NCBI RefSeq assembly: GCF_000287675.1
Contig: NZ_ALJL01000005.1
Span: 1 to 64,000, forward strand
DNA from: Lachnoanaerobaculum sp. ICM7
GTDB lineage: Bacteria; Bacillota; Clostridia; Lachnospirales; Lachnospiraceae
Length of the DNA: 64,000 nucleotides
Direction of reading: 5' to 3'
The translations under genes were made by a program, and so were the position numbers. Positions 1 through 8,757 of the stretch are shown piece by piece; positions within the stretch are counted from its first letter, which is position 1, and the number at the start of each line of letters is the position of its first letter. Under the pieces are notes generated by a model, which ran no database searches, was not told where the DNA came from, and was given only the letters and a program-made list of their open reading frames with translations.

Positions 1-1
1 T

Positions 2-1081
2 AAAGAGGCACTGGTAGGAATAGAGCCAACCGGTCACTACTGGTTTGATCTTGGGCAGTTCATGGGTGAAAAGAACATAAAGTTTGTGATGGTAAATCCG
101 CACCATGTGCATAAGACCAAAGAATTAGATGACAATAGTCCATCTAAAAATGACAGAAAAGATCCTCGTGTTATTGCAGGGCTTGTAAGGGATGGACGAT
201 ATTTTTATTCATATATGCCGACAGGTGTATATGCAGAACTGCGGAATGCGTCAAACCGCCGGTTTGTGCTTGTAGAAGAACAGACAAGGGCGAAGAACCG
301 TCTGCAGAAGTGGGTTGCAGTGTATTTCCCGGAATATAAGGGGATTTATACACACATAGATGCCAAGGGAGGTCTGCTGGTGTTAAAGCAGGCACCAACT
401 CTTGAGGAGATAGTAAGACTAGGAGTGGAAGGTATCATAAAGATATGGAAAGACGCTAAACTCCGAGGAAATGGGCATAAGAAGGCTATGCTGATTCTGA
501 ATGCAGCCATGAAAAGCATAGGATTAAAAGCAGGTCTTACAGAAGCTCGGATGGAGATACAGGATCTGATAGAGGATTATGAACTCCAGACAAAACGCCT
601 TGAACGGGTCAATGACCTGATCAAAGAACTGTGCCAACAGGTCAGGTATGCGGATAAGCTGCTTGAAATAAAAGGTATAGGAATAACAACCGTAGCTGGT
701 TTCATAGCAGAAGTTGGTGATATCACGCGCTTTGATAGCACGAAAGAACTTCAGAAACTTGCAGGATTGGAACTGGTGGCAGATAGTTCCGGTAAGCACG
801 ACGGAAAAACAAAGATAAGCAAAAGAGGACGCAAGCGTCTCAGATATCTACTTTTTGAGGCAGCGATATCGGTGGTGGGAAAGAATGAAGAATTCAAAGA
901 AATCCACAGATATTATACCACCAGGGAAAAGAATCCATTGAAAAAGATGCAGTCGCTGATAGCAGTAGCATGTAAGCTGATAAGAGTATTCCATGTGATC
1001 CTTACCAAGGGAATCAGTTATGATGCATCAAAGATGTTGAAAGATATTCGACGTCCGGGAGAGCAGTTAAAGGCTGCATAA
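2..1081 (+). CDS. IS110-family transposase, 5' end outside window
   Basis: Transposase of the IS110 family, a DEDD-type recombinase that moves circular elements using a structured RNA guide in characterised members. The frame is open from base 2, upstream of the first in-window ATG at 62, so the N-terminus is cut by the window. Visible N-terminal DEDD pieces are GIEPTGHYW and KNDRKDPRVIAGL. The C-terminal Transposase_20 part has a helix-hairpin-helix-like LLEIKGIGITTVAGF followed by AGLELVADSSGKHDGKTKIS and KRGRKRLRYLLFEAA, where the family's catalytic serine is expected. Base composition is visibly richer in GC than the cobalamin genes downstream, which fits recent arrival. The reading frame is intact to its stop. 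Which IS110 subgroup it belongs to cannot be decided without the left end. Confidence 0.93.
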   Translation, partial: KEALVGIEPTGHYWFDLGQFMGEKNIKFVMVNPHHVHKTKELDDNSPSKNDRKDPRVIAGLVRDGRYFYSYMPTGVYAELRNASNRRFVLVEEQTRAKNRLQKWVAVYFPEYKGIYTHIDAKGGLLVLKQAPTLEEIVRLGVEGIIKIWKDAKLRGNGHKKAMLILNAAMKSIGLKAGLTEARMEIQDLIEDYELQTKRLERVNDLIKELCQQVRYADKLLEIKGIGITTVAGFIAEVGDITRFDSTKELQKLAGLELVADSSGKHDGKTKISKRGRKRLRYLLFEAAISVVGKNEEFKEIHRYYTTREKNPLKKMQSLIAVACKLIRVFHVILTKGISYDASKMLKDIRRPGEQLKAA

Positions 1082-1460
1082 CCGAGCAATAAAGAACAAC
1101 CATAATGATTATAGGAAGCGTCCACCGAAAGGTGCTGTAATCGTAGTGTTTGGATCAGTGATGAAAGTACAAAGAATGAGCTGGTAGCCGGCAGGAATTT
1201 TCTCCAAAGGGCATGACCCTGATGAATAGCTAAGCTGGCACCCTGGTTATGGACAGGCAGAACGAAGGAAGTGAGGACCCACCGTAAGGAGGATAATCCT
1301 GTTGGACATGAGAGGTGAGCTGCCATATAGGGATGGGTACACATCGAGGCCATTTAGAACGAATAGTGATGACGTTTTATTTGGTGCACCCATTATTACT
1401 ATATATCTGCCCTGTATGAGGTAAAGATCACTCCATAACCTTAGTTCTATTCAATGACAG
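1082..1460 (+). mobile_element. Non-coding right part of the IS110 element, candidate guide RNA region
   Basis: About 380 bases without a plausible gene between the transposase stop and cbiET. The first 300 bases are GC-richer than the host DNA and hold small hairpins: CACC-GAAA-GGTG at 1123-1134, AGGG/CCCT around 1208-1219, and AGGAT/ATCCT near 1290-1300. From about 1380 the composition falls to host level, so the element probably ends somewhere between 1380 and 1470. IS110-family elements carry their bridge RNA in a non-coding end, upstream of the transposase in the IS110 group and downstream in the IS1111 group. The downstream position here would match the IS1111 arrangement. The exact boundary and the RNA itself are inferred. 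Confidence 0.5.
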
Positions 1461-1518
1461 GTATCAAAAAGTATTGAATTTATTAAAAAAACACTTGATT
1501 ATATGGAGAGGTATAAGT

Positions 1519-2763
1519 ATGGGAAATACTAAAAATATAAATCTTATAGGAATAGGACTTGGAAATCCTGACCTTTTAACAAAGGCTGCAATTTCTGCAA
1601 TAGAAAGGTCCGCAGTAATTATCGGTGCAAAAAGAATAATTGAAAGTGTAAAAGAAGATTTTCCGAATAAAAAATATTTTACAGAGTATAATACGGAGAA
1701 GATAATTGAAATAATAAGAGAAAATATAGATAACGAAACAGCTGTCGTATTCAGTGGGGATATTTCTCTTTTTAGTGGAAGTTTAAAGCTCTTTGATAAA
1801 TTAAAGGCTTTGGTAGAAGACGAAAAAGATTTTAAAGACTGCAATATAAATACATTTCCGGGAATATCAAGTCTAAGCTATTTATGTGCAAAGTCAAATA
1901 CCGATATTTCAAAGGTGAAGATACTGTCATTCCATGGCAAGGAAGAGCTTTTATATCACAATATAGATTCAAATGAATATACTTTTATAATCACTTCTAA
2001 AGCTGAAGGAGTAAAAGAAATCTGTAGAAAACTTATTTCCTTCGGTTTTTTTGAGCTTGATATAATACTTGGTGAAAATTTATCATATGATAATGAAAGA
2101 ATAACAATCGGCACAGCATCTGATTTGCTTGGCATGGATATATCTGATTTAAACTGTATGATAATATCAAATCCTGATGCTGATAAATCTATTGGCTTTG
2201 GACTTTCTGATGAAGTATTTGCAAGGGATAAAGTGCCGATAACAAAGTCTGAGGTCAGAGCAATAATAATGAGTAAATTAGATATTCATCCTGACAGTAT
2301 CTGCTATGATATAGGCGCCGGAAGCGGCTCGGTAACTATTGAAATGTCAAGGCTTGCTTATGAAGGAAAAGTATATGCCATAGAGAAAAATCCTCTTGCT
2401 GTGGAACTTATAAAAAAGAATATACATAATTTCAGTGCTGAAAATATAGAACTTATACATGCGAAAGCACCGGAAGGGCTTGATAATATACTTGAAGCCG
2501 ATAAAATATTTATCGGCGGAAGTGGCGGTGAACTTATCAGTATAATGGAAATGATATTTACATCGAAAAAAAATCATACAATTGTAATTTCCGCTATAAC
2601 AATGGAAACCATTTCACAGCTAACAGACATAGTAAAAATTGCAAAACAAAAAGGCTATGATACCGAAATTACAGCTGTAAATGTATCTAAGTCCAAAGAA
2701 GTCGGACCATATAATATGATGATGGCACAGAATATGGTGTTTATCGGTGTAATTAAAATGTAA
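1519..2763 (+). CDS. cbiET: Cobalt-precorrin-6Y/7 C5,C15-methyltransferase (decarboxylating), CbiE-CbiT fusion
   Basis: Two-domain enzyme of the anaerobic corrin pathway: CbiE methylates C5, and CbiT methylates C15 and decarboxylates the C12 acetate chain. Residues about 1-200 are the tetrapyrrole methylase domain (GIGLGNPDLLTKAA near the start, then a VVFSGDISLFSGSL loop). Residues about 225-415 are a Rossmann methyltransferase with the SAM loop DIGAGSGSVTIEMSRL and acidic AIEKNPLAV. The length of about 415 residues matches CobL-type fusions. I chose the ATG at 1519 because GGAGAGG at 1505-1511 is a good ribosome site; an upstream in-frame ATG at 1474 lacks one. It is the first cobalamin gene after the IS110 remnant and has no recognisable riboswitch in front. 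Confidence 0.93.
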   Translation: MGNTKNINLIGIGLGNPDLLTKAAISAIERSAVIIGAKRIIESVKEDFPNKKYFTEYNTEKIIEIIRENIDNETAVVFSGDISLFSGSLKLFDKLKALVEDEKDFKDCNINTFPGISSLSYLCAKSNTDISKVKILSFHGKEELLYHNIDSNEYTFIITSKAEGVKEICRKLISFGFFELDIILGENLSYDNERITIGTASDLLGMDISDLNCMIISNPDADKSIGFGLSDEVFARDKVPITKSEVRAIIMSKLDIHPDSICYDIGAGSGSVTIEMSRLAYEGKVYAIEKNPLAVELIKKNIHNFSAENIELIHAKAPEGLDNILEADKIFIGGSGGELISIMEMIFTSKKNHTIVISAITMETISQLTDIVKIAKQKGYDTEITAVNVSKSKEVGPYNMMMAQNMVFIGVIKM

Positions 2764-2792
2764 AAATAATGAGGGTATAAATTCATTTTACC

Positions 2793-2820
2793 TTGACATA
2801 TATCCTATTTTTTGTAAAAT
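2793..2820 (+). promoter_or_regulatory. Probable sigma-A promoter for the FNT channel gene
   Basis: TTGACA at 2793-2798, a 16-base spacer and TAAAAT at 2815-2820, about 45 bases before the start codon at 2865. The ribosome site AGGAGAG lies at 2848-2854. It gives the channel gene its own start downstream of cbiET. Confidence 0.65.
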
Positions 2821-2864
2821 ATATAGGGTTATTTTTTTAACAAGAATAGGAGAGAAATGTATTT

Positions 2865-3695
2865 ATGAACTTTTCAAATACTACAGCTGAGGTTACACAA
2901 AATCTCATAGAGGCAGGTGAAGGCAAAGTAAAACGTCCGCTACACAAAATGATTTTATTGGGTATCCTTGCAGGTATGCTTATAGGAGCAGGAGCAATGG
3001 CAAGCAGTGTAGCAATACACGATATTTCAAATACAGGAATTGCAAGACTTGTAGCAGGTTTGGTATTTCCTATAGGTTTTGTAATGATGGTGTTATTTGG
3101 CGGAGAACTTTTTACAGGTGCCTGTCTTATGATAATCGGTGTTTTAAAGGGAAGATATAAGGTCTCTGATATGATTAGAGTGCTAATTATTGTATTCATC
3201 TCCAATCTTATAGGTGGAATTTTATTTGCAATACTGGTATCTTTCAGTGGTCAGTTCAAATACAGCGACGGTCTTATGGGTGCATTTACAATAAAACTTG
3301 CATTGTCAAAAGCAAATATATCTTTTGGTTCCGCACTTATATCAGGCATATTATGTAACTTCTTCGTATGTCTCGGAGTAGTTATGGCAGGTCTGTCTAA
3401 AGACATATCAGGAAAAGTACTGGCAAGCTTTTTACCTATTATGACTTTCGTAACAGGCGGATTTGAGCACTGTGTTGCAAATATGTTCTATATTCCTGCA
3501 GGTATATTTGCCGCCGGTAACAGCAAATATGCTGAAGTTGCTATGACAAAGTATGGAATAACTGCTGAAAAACTTGCAACTTTGAATTGGAAAAACTTTT
3601 TACTTACAAACGAACTTCCTGTAACAATCGGTAATATAATAGGTGGTATGCTTTTTATCGGAGTTGTAATGTATATTGTTTATAGTAAAGAATGA
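2865..3695 (+). CDS. Formate/nitrite transporter (FNT) family channel
   Basis: Integral membrane channel of the FocA/NirC family, which passes small monovalent anions such as formate, nitrite or hydrosulfide as a pentamer. At 276 residues it has the family's usual length and six hydrophobic helices. The FNT signature is visible as VLFGGELFTGACLMI near residues 82-96, and a second conserved loop as TGGFEHCVANMFYIPAG near 200-216, where the central pore histidine of the family lies. It sits between cbiET and the remaining cobalamin genes, with its own promoter and a terminator after it, so it is probably a separate transcription unit. The substrate cannot be told from sequence. Confidence 0.92.
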   Translation: MNFSNTTAEVTQNLIEAGEGKVKRPLHKMILLGILAGMLIGAGAMASSVAIHDISNTGIARLVAGLVFPIGFVMMVLFGGELFTGACLMIIGVLKGRYKVSDMIRVLIIVFISNLIGGILFAILVSFSGQFKYSDGLMGAFTIKLALSKANISFGSALISGILCNFFVCLGVVMAGLSKDISGKVLASFLPIMTFVTGGFEHCVANMFYIPAGIFAAGNSKYAEVAMTKYGITAEKLATLNWKNFLLTNELPVTIGNIIGGMLFIGVVMYIVYSKE

Positions 3696-3710
3696 TAGAA
3701 TATGATGTTA

Positions 3711-3742
3711 AAAGGCTGTCACAATATGTGACGGCTTTTTTA
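3711..3742 (+). terminator. Intrinsic terminator after the FNT gene
   Basis: Hairpin with arms GGCTGTCACA and TGTGACGGC (one mismatch) followed directly by TTTTTT, 15 bases past the FNT stop. Confidence 0.8.
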
Positions 3743-3827
3743 TATAAGAATATATTTACTGTAAAGGTTTACTTTACTTATAGAAAAGATGTGATAAAGT
3801 ATTTATATAAACATATCGGAGGTCTTT

Positions 3828-4385
3828 ATGGACACATTTGATGAATTGAAAAGAATTATTACAAATGAAAAATTAGATGATAAAGCTAAAGAATTCTATT
3901 TATCCAATATTTCAACTTTGGATAAAGAAAAGCAGCAGGCAATACTTGATCTTGTTGTAAAGATGAATAATGCCGGTTTTAAAAATAATATACCTGCCGC
4001 ATGCAGTGAAGTTACAGAAAATATTCCACAGTTTGCTAGGATGTCGGTTTTTAAGGAAATGCAAAAGATAGTAAGAGATATTGAAGGCAATCTTGAGCTT
4101 GCGGATGAATTTTATGAAGAAGACAGTGAACTTCTTGATAAATTTAATGATTGTTTCAGTGAAAATGAGGCTCAAAAGTTTTTACAGATTTATACAAAAG
4201 CTGTTATATCAAAGTTTTATTCATTTCTTGAAGAGGGAAACCCAAGGACCAACGAAGATGATTTAAACTGGGTCTTACTAGAAACAAAAGCTGACGGAAG
4301 TCATAGTGAAAGAATTATTGAAGGCTTTCTAGAAGATGACTTTAATGAAGAAGATTATGATTGGGAGACGGAAGATGAATTTTGA
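3828..4385 (+). CDS. Unknown acidic protein, first gene of the cbiA-cbiC unit
   Basis: I do not recognise this 185-residue protein. It is soluble, helical by appearance and very acidic at the end (FLEDDFNEEDYDWETEDEF), with no signal peptide, membrane span or known motif. The start is supported by CGGAGG at 3817-3822. It follows the FNT terminator, so it probably opens the transcript that runs through cbiA to cbiC, and its last 11 bases overlap the next unknown gene. Codon use looks like that of the neighbours. A link to cobalamin rests on position only. Confidence 0.8.
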   Translation: MDTFDELKRIITNEKLDDKAKEFYLSNISTLDKEKQQAILDLVVKMNNAGFKNNIPAACSEVTENIPQFARMSVFKEMQKIVRDIEGNLELADEFYEEDSELLDKFNDCFSENEAQKFLQIYTKAVISKFYSFLEEGNPRTNEDDLNWVLLETKADGSHSERIIEGFLEDDFNEEDYDWETEDEF

Positions 4386-4968
4386 TGAACTGAGCTTAAA
4401 ATATAAGGAAAAGAATATTGTAAAACTTTGTAAGAAGCTCTCAAAGAGTTTTGCTCTTACAAGAAGTAAAGATATGACAAATCTATATGAGTTGGCTTTT
4501 TGGCTTTATATTTATGATTATAAGGATGAGATATTAAATATATATAATCTTGTAAATATAGATATACCTGAAAAGATTGATTTTAATATTTGGACATGGA
4601 TTTTATCTATATGGGGATTACAGGCTTATATTTATGAAACTGAAGGTGAGATAAACAAAAAAGATGAGATTGTTGCCAATATGAAAAGAGTATATTCCGT
4701 CCCTCGTACTAAAGAAGATACACAGGAAAATACTTGGAAATTTTATTTAAAGATTGCCGGCAGACAAACTTTGGAATCAGTATCCTACGAAGCAGAAATT
4801 GAAAGAGCAATACAGACTGAAAATAAAAAGGGTGAAGAAGCTTATAGATTTTCAGGACTTTGCAAAATGATTTCATACGGTGTAACAGGCTTTTATCCTC
4901 TTTTGGTTGAAAACAGAGATAAACTTGAGGAAAGAATAAAAGAATACATTCAGTATTTGAGAAGTTAA
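4375..4968 (+). CDS. Unknown helical protein between the acidic ORF and cbiA
   Basis: Unrecognised protein of 197 residues, rich in aromatic residues and helix-formers (LYELAFWLYIYDYKDEI, then IWTWILSIWGLQAYIY), with no signal peptide and no clear transmembrane helix. I chose the ATG at 4375, preceded by GGGAGACGGA, over the in-frame ATG at 4336 inside the upstream gene. It overlaps the acidic gene by 11 bases and ends 4 bases before cbiA, so the three are almost certainly translated from one message. The tetratricopeptide-like feel of the sequence is only an impression. Confidence 0.8.
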   Translation: MNFDELSLKYKEKNIVKLCKKLSKSFALTRSKDMTNLYELAFWLYIYDYKDEILNIYNLVNIDIPEKIDFNIWTWILSIWGLQAYIYETEGEINKKDEIVANMKRVYSVPRTKEDTQENTWKFYLKIAGRQTLESVSYEAEIERAIQTENKKGEEAYRFSGLCKMISYGVTGFYPLLVENRDKLEERIKEYIQYLRS

Positions 4969-4972
4969 ATTT

Positions 4973-6325
4973 ATGATTTTACCAAAGGAAAAACAAGCCT
5001 TTATGGTTTCGGCAATGAAATCAGGGAGCGGAAAAACTCTTATTACATTGGGGCTTATAAATATATTAAAAAAAATGGGTAAAACCATTTCTATATATAA
5101 AACAGGACCGGACTATATAGATACCATGTATCATGAAAAAATTGCAGGAAGTCCGTCTACTAATCTGGATCCTTTCTTTTTGGAACCGGAATATAGACCC
5201 GAAGAATTAAAAAATCTCTTTTTCAAAAACTTTTTATATGATACAGCCATTATCGAAGGTGCTATGGGTCTTTTTGACGGAGTATACGGTGAAGGAAAAA
5301 GATGTAGCGCCTGTATAGTTTCGGAAGAAATAGGCGTTGATGTTATTCTTGTTGTAGATATGGATGAACTGGAAAAGCTTGAAGAATATCTTAACAAGTT
5401 TTCCCATCGTGTGAGAGCGGTAATTGTAAACAAATTGCCACCTGACTGTGATATTGAATTGTTAAAGGCAAAAATCAATGCTTTGGATCTTGTTTTACTG
5501 GGATATCTATACATGGATGAAAGCTATCGTATAGAAAGTCGTCACCTTGGACTGTATGAACCTCAAAAGGATATATTCTCAATAGTAGAAAGAGTATCAG
5601 AGCAGCTTGAAAAAAGCCTTGACTTTGATGCACTTTATAAGTTTATTGTCAAAATTGAGAGTTCTGATAACTTTACCGCAAAATCCGATCCTAAAATTCC
5701 GAAGTATAGACTTGCCTTTGCCTATGATGAAGCATTTTCTTTTACCTACGAAGAAAATATAGAGGTATTAAAAGAATACGGTTTTGATATAGTAAAATTC
5801 AGTCCTATACATGATAAAAAACTGCCTGATAATATAAATGCTATATGGCTTTCAGGAGGTTATCCCGAGCTTTATGCAAAAGAACTGAGTTCAAATACTT
5901 CTATGCTAAACAGTATAAAAGAGGCAAAGAATATACCGATTATTGCTGAGTGTGGAGGCTTTATTTATCTGCATAAATACTTTGAAGACAATAGCGGTGA
6001 AACTTTTGAAGGAGTAGGACTTATAGACGGAAAAGCCTTTAAAACTCAAAAACTTGTAAGATTCGGTTATATTGAAATAGAAGCAAAATCAGACAGTTTC
6101 TTGATGAAAAAAAATCAAAAGATTCGAAGTCACGAGTTCCATTACTTTGACTCTACAAATAACGGCGAGTATGCACATGCAGTGAAGGCAAATAAAAGTA
6201 AGGAATGGAACTGTATCAATGCATATGAGAATATATTTGCCGGATTTCCACATATTTACCTTCGTGGCTATGAATTTTTAGTAGAGAATTTAGTTGAATA
6301 TTTAGAGAGGCAAAGAAATGTATAA
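4973..6325 (+). CDS. cbiA: Cobyrinic acid a,c-diamide synthase
   Basis: ATP- and glutamine-dependent amidation of the a and c carboxylates of cobyrinic acid. Residues 1-190 are the P-loop NTPase domain (SAMKSGSGKTLITLGL, TGPDYIDTMYHEKIAG, EGAMGLFDGVYG). Residues about 245-450 are a class I glutamine amidotransferase domain with SGGYPELYAKEL, the catalytic cysteine in IAECGGFIYL and a histidine in SHEFHYFD. The length of 450 residues is typical. The ribosome site is weak, so translation may be coupled to the unknown gene 4 bases upstream. It overlaps cobT by 8 bases. Confidence 0.96.
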   Translation: MILPKEKQAFMVSAMKSGSGKTLITLGLINILKKMGKTISIYKTGPDYIDTMYHEKIAGSPSTNLDPFFLEPEYRPEELKNLFFKNFLYDTAIIEGAMGLFDGVYGEGKRCSACIVSEEIGVDVILVVDMDELEKLEEYLNKFSHRVRAVIVNKLPPDCDIELLKAKINALDLVLLGYLYMDESYRIESRHLGLYEPQKDIFSIVERVSEQLEKSLDFDALYKFIVKIESSDNFTAKSDPKIPKYRLAFAYDEAFSFTYEENIEVLKEYGFDIVKFSPIHDKKLPDNINAIWLSGGYPELYAKELSSNTSMLNSIKEAKNIPIIAECGGFIYLHKYFEDNSGETFEGVGLIDGKAFKTQKLVRFGYIEIEAKSDSFLMKKNQKIRSHEFHYFDSTNNGEYAHAVKANKSKEWNCINAYENIFAGFPHIYLRGYEFLVENLVEYLERQRNV

Positions 6326-7475
6326 ACCACCGGTTTTAACAAATATACAAAATGAATTACTGGATAAATTTAAAAATCTCTTATCCCGGATTACAAATAC
6401 TTCAACAGTATACGAAAAACTTGCAAAAAAGCATTGGGACAGTATTGCCAAGCCTCTTGACAGTCTTGGAGAGTTTGAGAAAATATTTCAAAAACTCTCA
6501 GCTATATTTGAAAGTGAAATTCCATGTATTGATAAGAAATGTGTCACAGTTATGTGTGCCGACAATGGAGTGGTCGCAGAGGGTATATCTCAATCAGGTA
6601 AAGAAGTGACTTTAGCTGTCGCAAAAAGTATGGTTCTTGGTACATCAAGTATTTCTGTTTTATGTAAATCCTCAGGTTCAGACCTTATGGTTATTGATAT
6701 GGGTATAGACAGTTTTGATACTGAGATTTATTCAATGGGTGTTATCAATCATAAGTTAATGCATGGAACAAATAACTTTTACAAAGAAAAGGCAATGCCT
6801 ATAGATATAAGTTTAAGAGCAATTTTTACCGGTATTGAAATAGTGGAAAATTTAAAAAATAACGGTATCAATATAATAGGGACCGGTGAAATGGGTATAG
6901 GAAATACCACTACATCATCTGCGCTTTCAGCCGCTCTATTAAATCTACCTGTTACAAATGTTACAGGACGTGGTGCGGGATTAAATGATATGAAACTTAA
7001 AAGAAAAATAGAAGTCATAGAAGGTGCCATAGAAAAGTACGGTTTTAGAGATAAAACATTCTTGGATTTAATCAATTCGTCTGATGATACAAGGATTTTA
7101 ACTGTAGTCGATTTGCTTTCATCAATTGGAGGTTTGGATATAGCAGCTCTTACCGGAATTTTTATCGGTGGGGCTATATACAAGATTCCTATAGTAATAG
7201 ACGGTGTGATTTCAGAGATTGCGGCACTTTTGGCATACTTTTTTAATCCTCTGTGCAAGGAGTATATGATTGCCTCACATCTAAGCCGTGAACCTGTAGC
7301 CTCCGCTATATTTAAAATTTTAGAGTTAAATCCGGTTATTGACGCTTCACTTGCTCTTGGAGAGGGAAGCGGTTGTGCTCTGCTTTTCCCTCTTCTTGAT
7401 CTTGTATCTGAAATTTATACTAAAAATGCCTCTTTTTCCGATATTAAGATAGATGAGTATGAAAGATTTGTATGA
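6318..7475 (+). CDS. cobT: Nicotinate-nucleotide:dimethylbenzimidazole phosphoribosyltransferase
   Basis: Makes the alpha-ribazole phosphate of the lower nucleotide loop by transferring phosphoribose from nicotinate mononucleotide to the base. Family landmarks are VMCADNGVVAEGISQSGKEV, the GEMGIGNTTTSSAL loop, VTGRGAGL and the C-terminal LGEGSGCALLFPLLD that carries the catalytic glutamate. At 385 residues it is slightly longer than the usual 350, with a helical N-terminal extension of roughly 30 residues. It overlaps cbiA by 8 bases and cobU by 4, consistent with translational coupling. Confidence 0.95.
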   Translation: MYKPPVLTNIQNELLDKFKNLLSRITNTSTVYEKLAKKHWDSIAKPLDSLGEFEKIFQKLSAIFESEIPCIDKKCVTVMCADNGVVAEGISQSGKEVTLAVAKSMVLGTSSISVLCKSSGSDLMVIDMGIDSFDTEIYSMGVINHKLMHGTNNFYKEKAMPIDISLRAIFTGIEIVENLKNNGINIIGTGEMGIGNTTTSSALSAALLNLPVTNVTGRGAGLNDMKLKRKIEVIEGAIEKYGFRDKTFLDLINSSDDTRILTVVDLLSSIGGLDIAALTGIFIGGAIYKIPIVIDGVISEIAALLAYFFNPLCKEYMIASHLSREPVASAIFKILELNPVIDASLALGEGSGCALLFPLLDLVSEIYTKNASFSDIKIDEYERFV

Positions 7476-7996
7476 TAGTTTATATTTATGGCGGTGTATC
7501 AAGCGGAAAGTCTGAATATGCCGAAAGTCTTATATCGGAGAAGTTTGATAAAAAAATATATCTTGCAACAATGGAAAATATCGGAGATTATGCCGGTAAA
7601 AGAATAAAAAAGCATCTCTTGCAAAGAGCAGGTAAGGGCTTTTTTACTGTTGAAGAACCGAGACATATTAAAGATTTGAATGTAAATTTCGAAGACAATA
7701 TTTTGCTTGAAGATTTGACAAACCTTTTGTCCAATAATCTTTTTGATGAATCAGGACTCAAAAATAACTTTAAACAGATTACAGAAGAGATTTTTTCTGA
7801 TATAATTACTCTTAAAAGCAGATGTAATTCTGTTTTTATTGTAGGAAATGATATATTTTCTACCGAAAGAAATCAAAGCAGAGAACTTGATATATTTATT
7901 GATTGTTTGTATTCTCTGCATAAACAAATAATTGAGGTAGCAGACAGGGTTATAGAGGTAATCTACGGTCTACCCTATGATAGAAAGTTAAAATGA
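7472..7996 (+). CDS. cobU: Adenosylcobinamide kinase / adenosylcobinamide-phosphate guanylyltransferase
   Basis: Phosphorylates adenosylcobinamide and then adds GMP, giving the GDP-activated intermediate for nucleotide-loop assembly. The N-terminal P-loop is YGGVSSGKSEYAESL. The segment RIKKHLLQRAGKGFFTVEEP matches the family's His-containing guanylylation loop, although the usual second Arg and the Trp of that loop are not conserved here. It is 174 residues, close to the normal length. It overlaps cobT and cobS by 4 bases each. Confidence 0.92.
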   Translation: MIVYIYGGVSSGKSEYAESLISEKFDKKIYLATMENIGDYAGKRIKKHLLQRAGKGFFTVEEPRHIKDLNVNFEDNILLEDLTNLLSNNLFDESGLKNNFKQITEEIFSDIITLKSRCNSVFIVGNDIFSTERNQSRELDIFIDCLYSLHKQIIEVADRVIEVIYGLPYDRKLK

Positions 7997-8751
7997 GCAA
8001 TTTATTAAAATCAATGGCAATCACATTTGCCATGTATTCAAAGATTCCTGTAAGAAGTTTTAAATGGGAAAAAGAAAATATGAAATATTGCCTTTTATTT
8101 TTACCTGTAGTCGGTATTGTGGAAGGGATTTTTATGATTGTATTTTCCGTATTTTTTTATAAACTTAGAATCAATCCTACATTAGTTGCGGCTTTTCTTA
8201 CGGTTTTTCCTATTTTATATACAGGCGGCATACATATGGACGGCTTTTTAGATACAATGGATGCGCTGGGTTCAAATCAGGATAAACAAAAAAAGCTTGC
8301 TATATTAAAGGATTCCAATTCCGGGGCTTTCGCCATAATAGGCGGTTTGGTCTATATATTATTATATTTTGCAGCTATGCTTACATTTGACAGTGCTGTG
8401 AAGATATACATATTGGCTATTTCATATATGCTTATAAGGGCATACAGCGCGTTGGCTTTAATAGTATTTAAGAATGCCAGAGGTAGCGGATTGGCCTTTG
8501 AGTTTTCAAAAAAGAGTCTGATATATACAAATAGGGCAGTACTTATTATATTTATTTTACTTGGAAGCGCTGCTATGATTGTAGTCAATGTTAATTATGG
8601 ATTATTATGTGCAATTTCAACATTTTTAGTTTTTTTATATTATAGAGTGAAATCTTTTGAAGAGTTTGGGGGTATTACAGGTGATTTAGCCGGCTATTTC
8701 CTACAACTTGCCGAGCTTGTTGTGGTTTTGGTACTGGCACTGGCACCTTAA
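7993..8751 (+). CDS. cobS: Adenosylcobinamide-GDP ribazoletransferase (cobalamin synthase)
   Basis: Membrane enzyme that joins adenosylcobinamide-GDP to alpha-ribazole (phosphate), the last ring-closing step of the nucleotide loop. The Mg-binding motif GGIHMDGFLDTMDALGS is near residues 76-92, followed by KDSNSGAFAIIGG. The rest consists of several hydrophobic spans, as usual in this family. At 252 residues the length is normal. It overlaps cobU by 4 bases and ends 6 bases before cbiB. Confidence 0.95.
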   Translation: MSNLLKSMAITFAMYSKIPVRSFKWEKENMKYCLLFLPVVGIVEGIFMIVFSVFFYKLRINPTLVAAFLTVFPILYTGGIHMDGFLDTMDALGSNQDKQKKLAILKDSNSGAFAIIGGLVYILLYFAAMLTFDSAVKIYILAISYMLIRAYSALALIVFKNARGSGLAFEFSKKSLIYTNRAVLIIFILLGSAAMIVVNVNYGLLCAISTFLVFLYYRVKSFEEFGGITGDLAGYFLQLAELVVVLVLALAP

Positions 8752-8757
8752 ATAGAA

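Noticed and set aside
1018-1353. Minus-strand ORF over the tail of the IS110 element
   Set aside because: It is antisense to the transposase end and the hairpin region, has no ribosome site, and its translation looks like no protein family.
1082-1460. Cobalamin riboswitch or group II intron end before cbiET
   Set aside because: No B12 box, no conserved aptamer blocks, and no group II domain V pattern; the hairpins fit an IS110 non-coding end better.
6779-7258. Minus-strand ORF over cobT
   Set aside because: Antisense shadow of a gene with all catalytic motifs.
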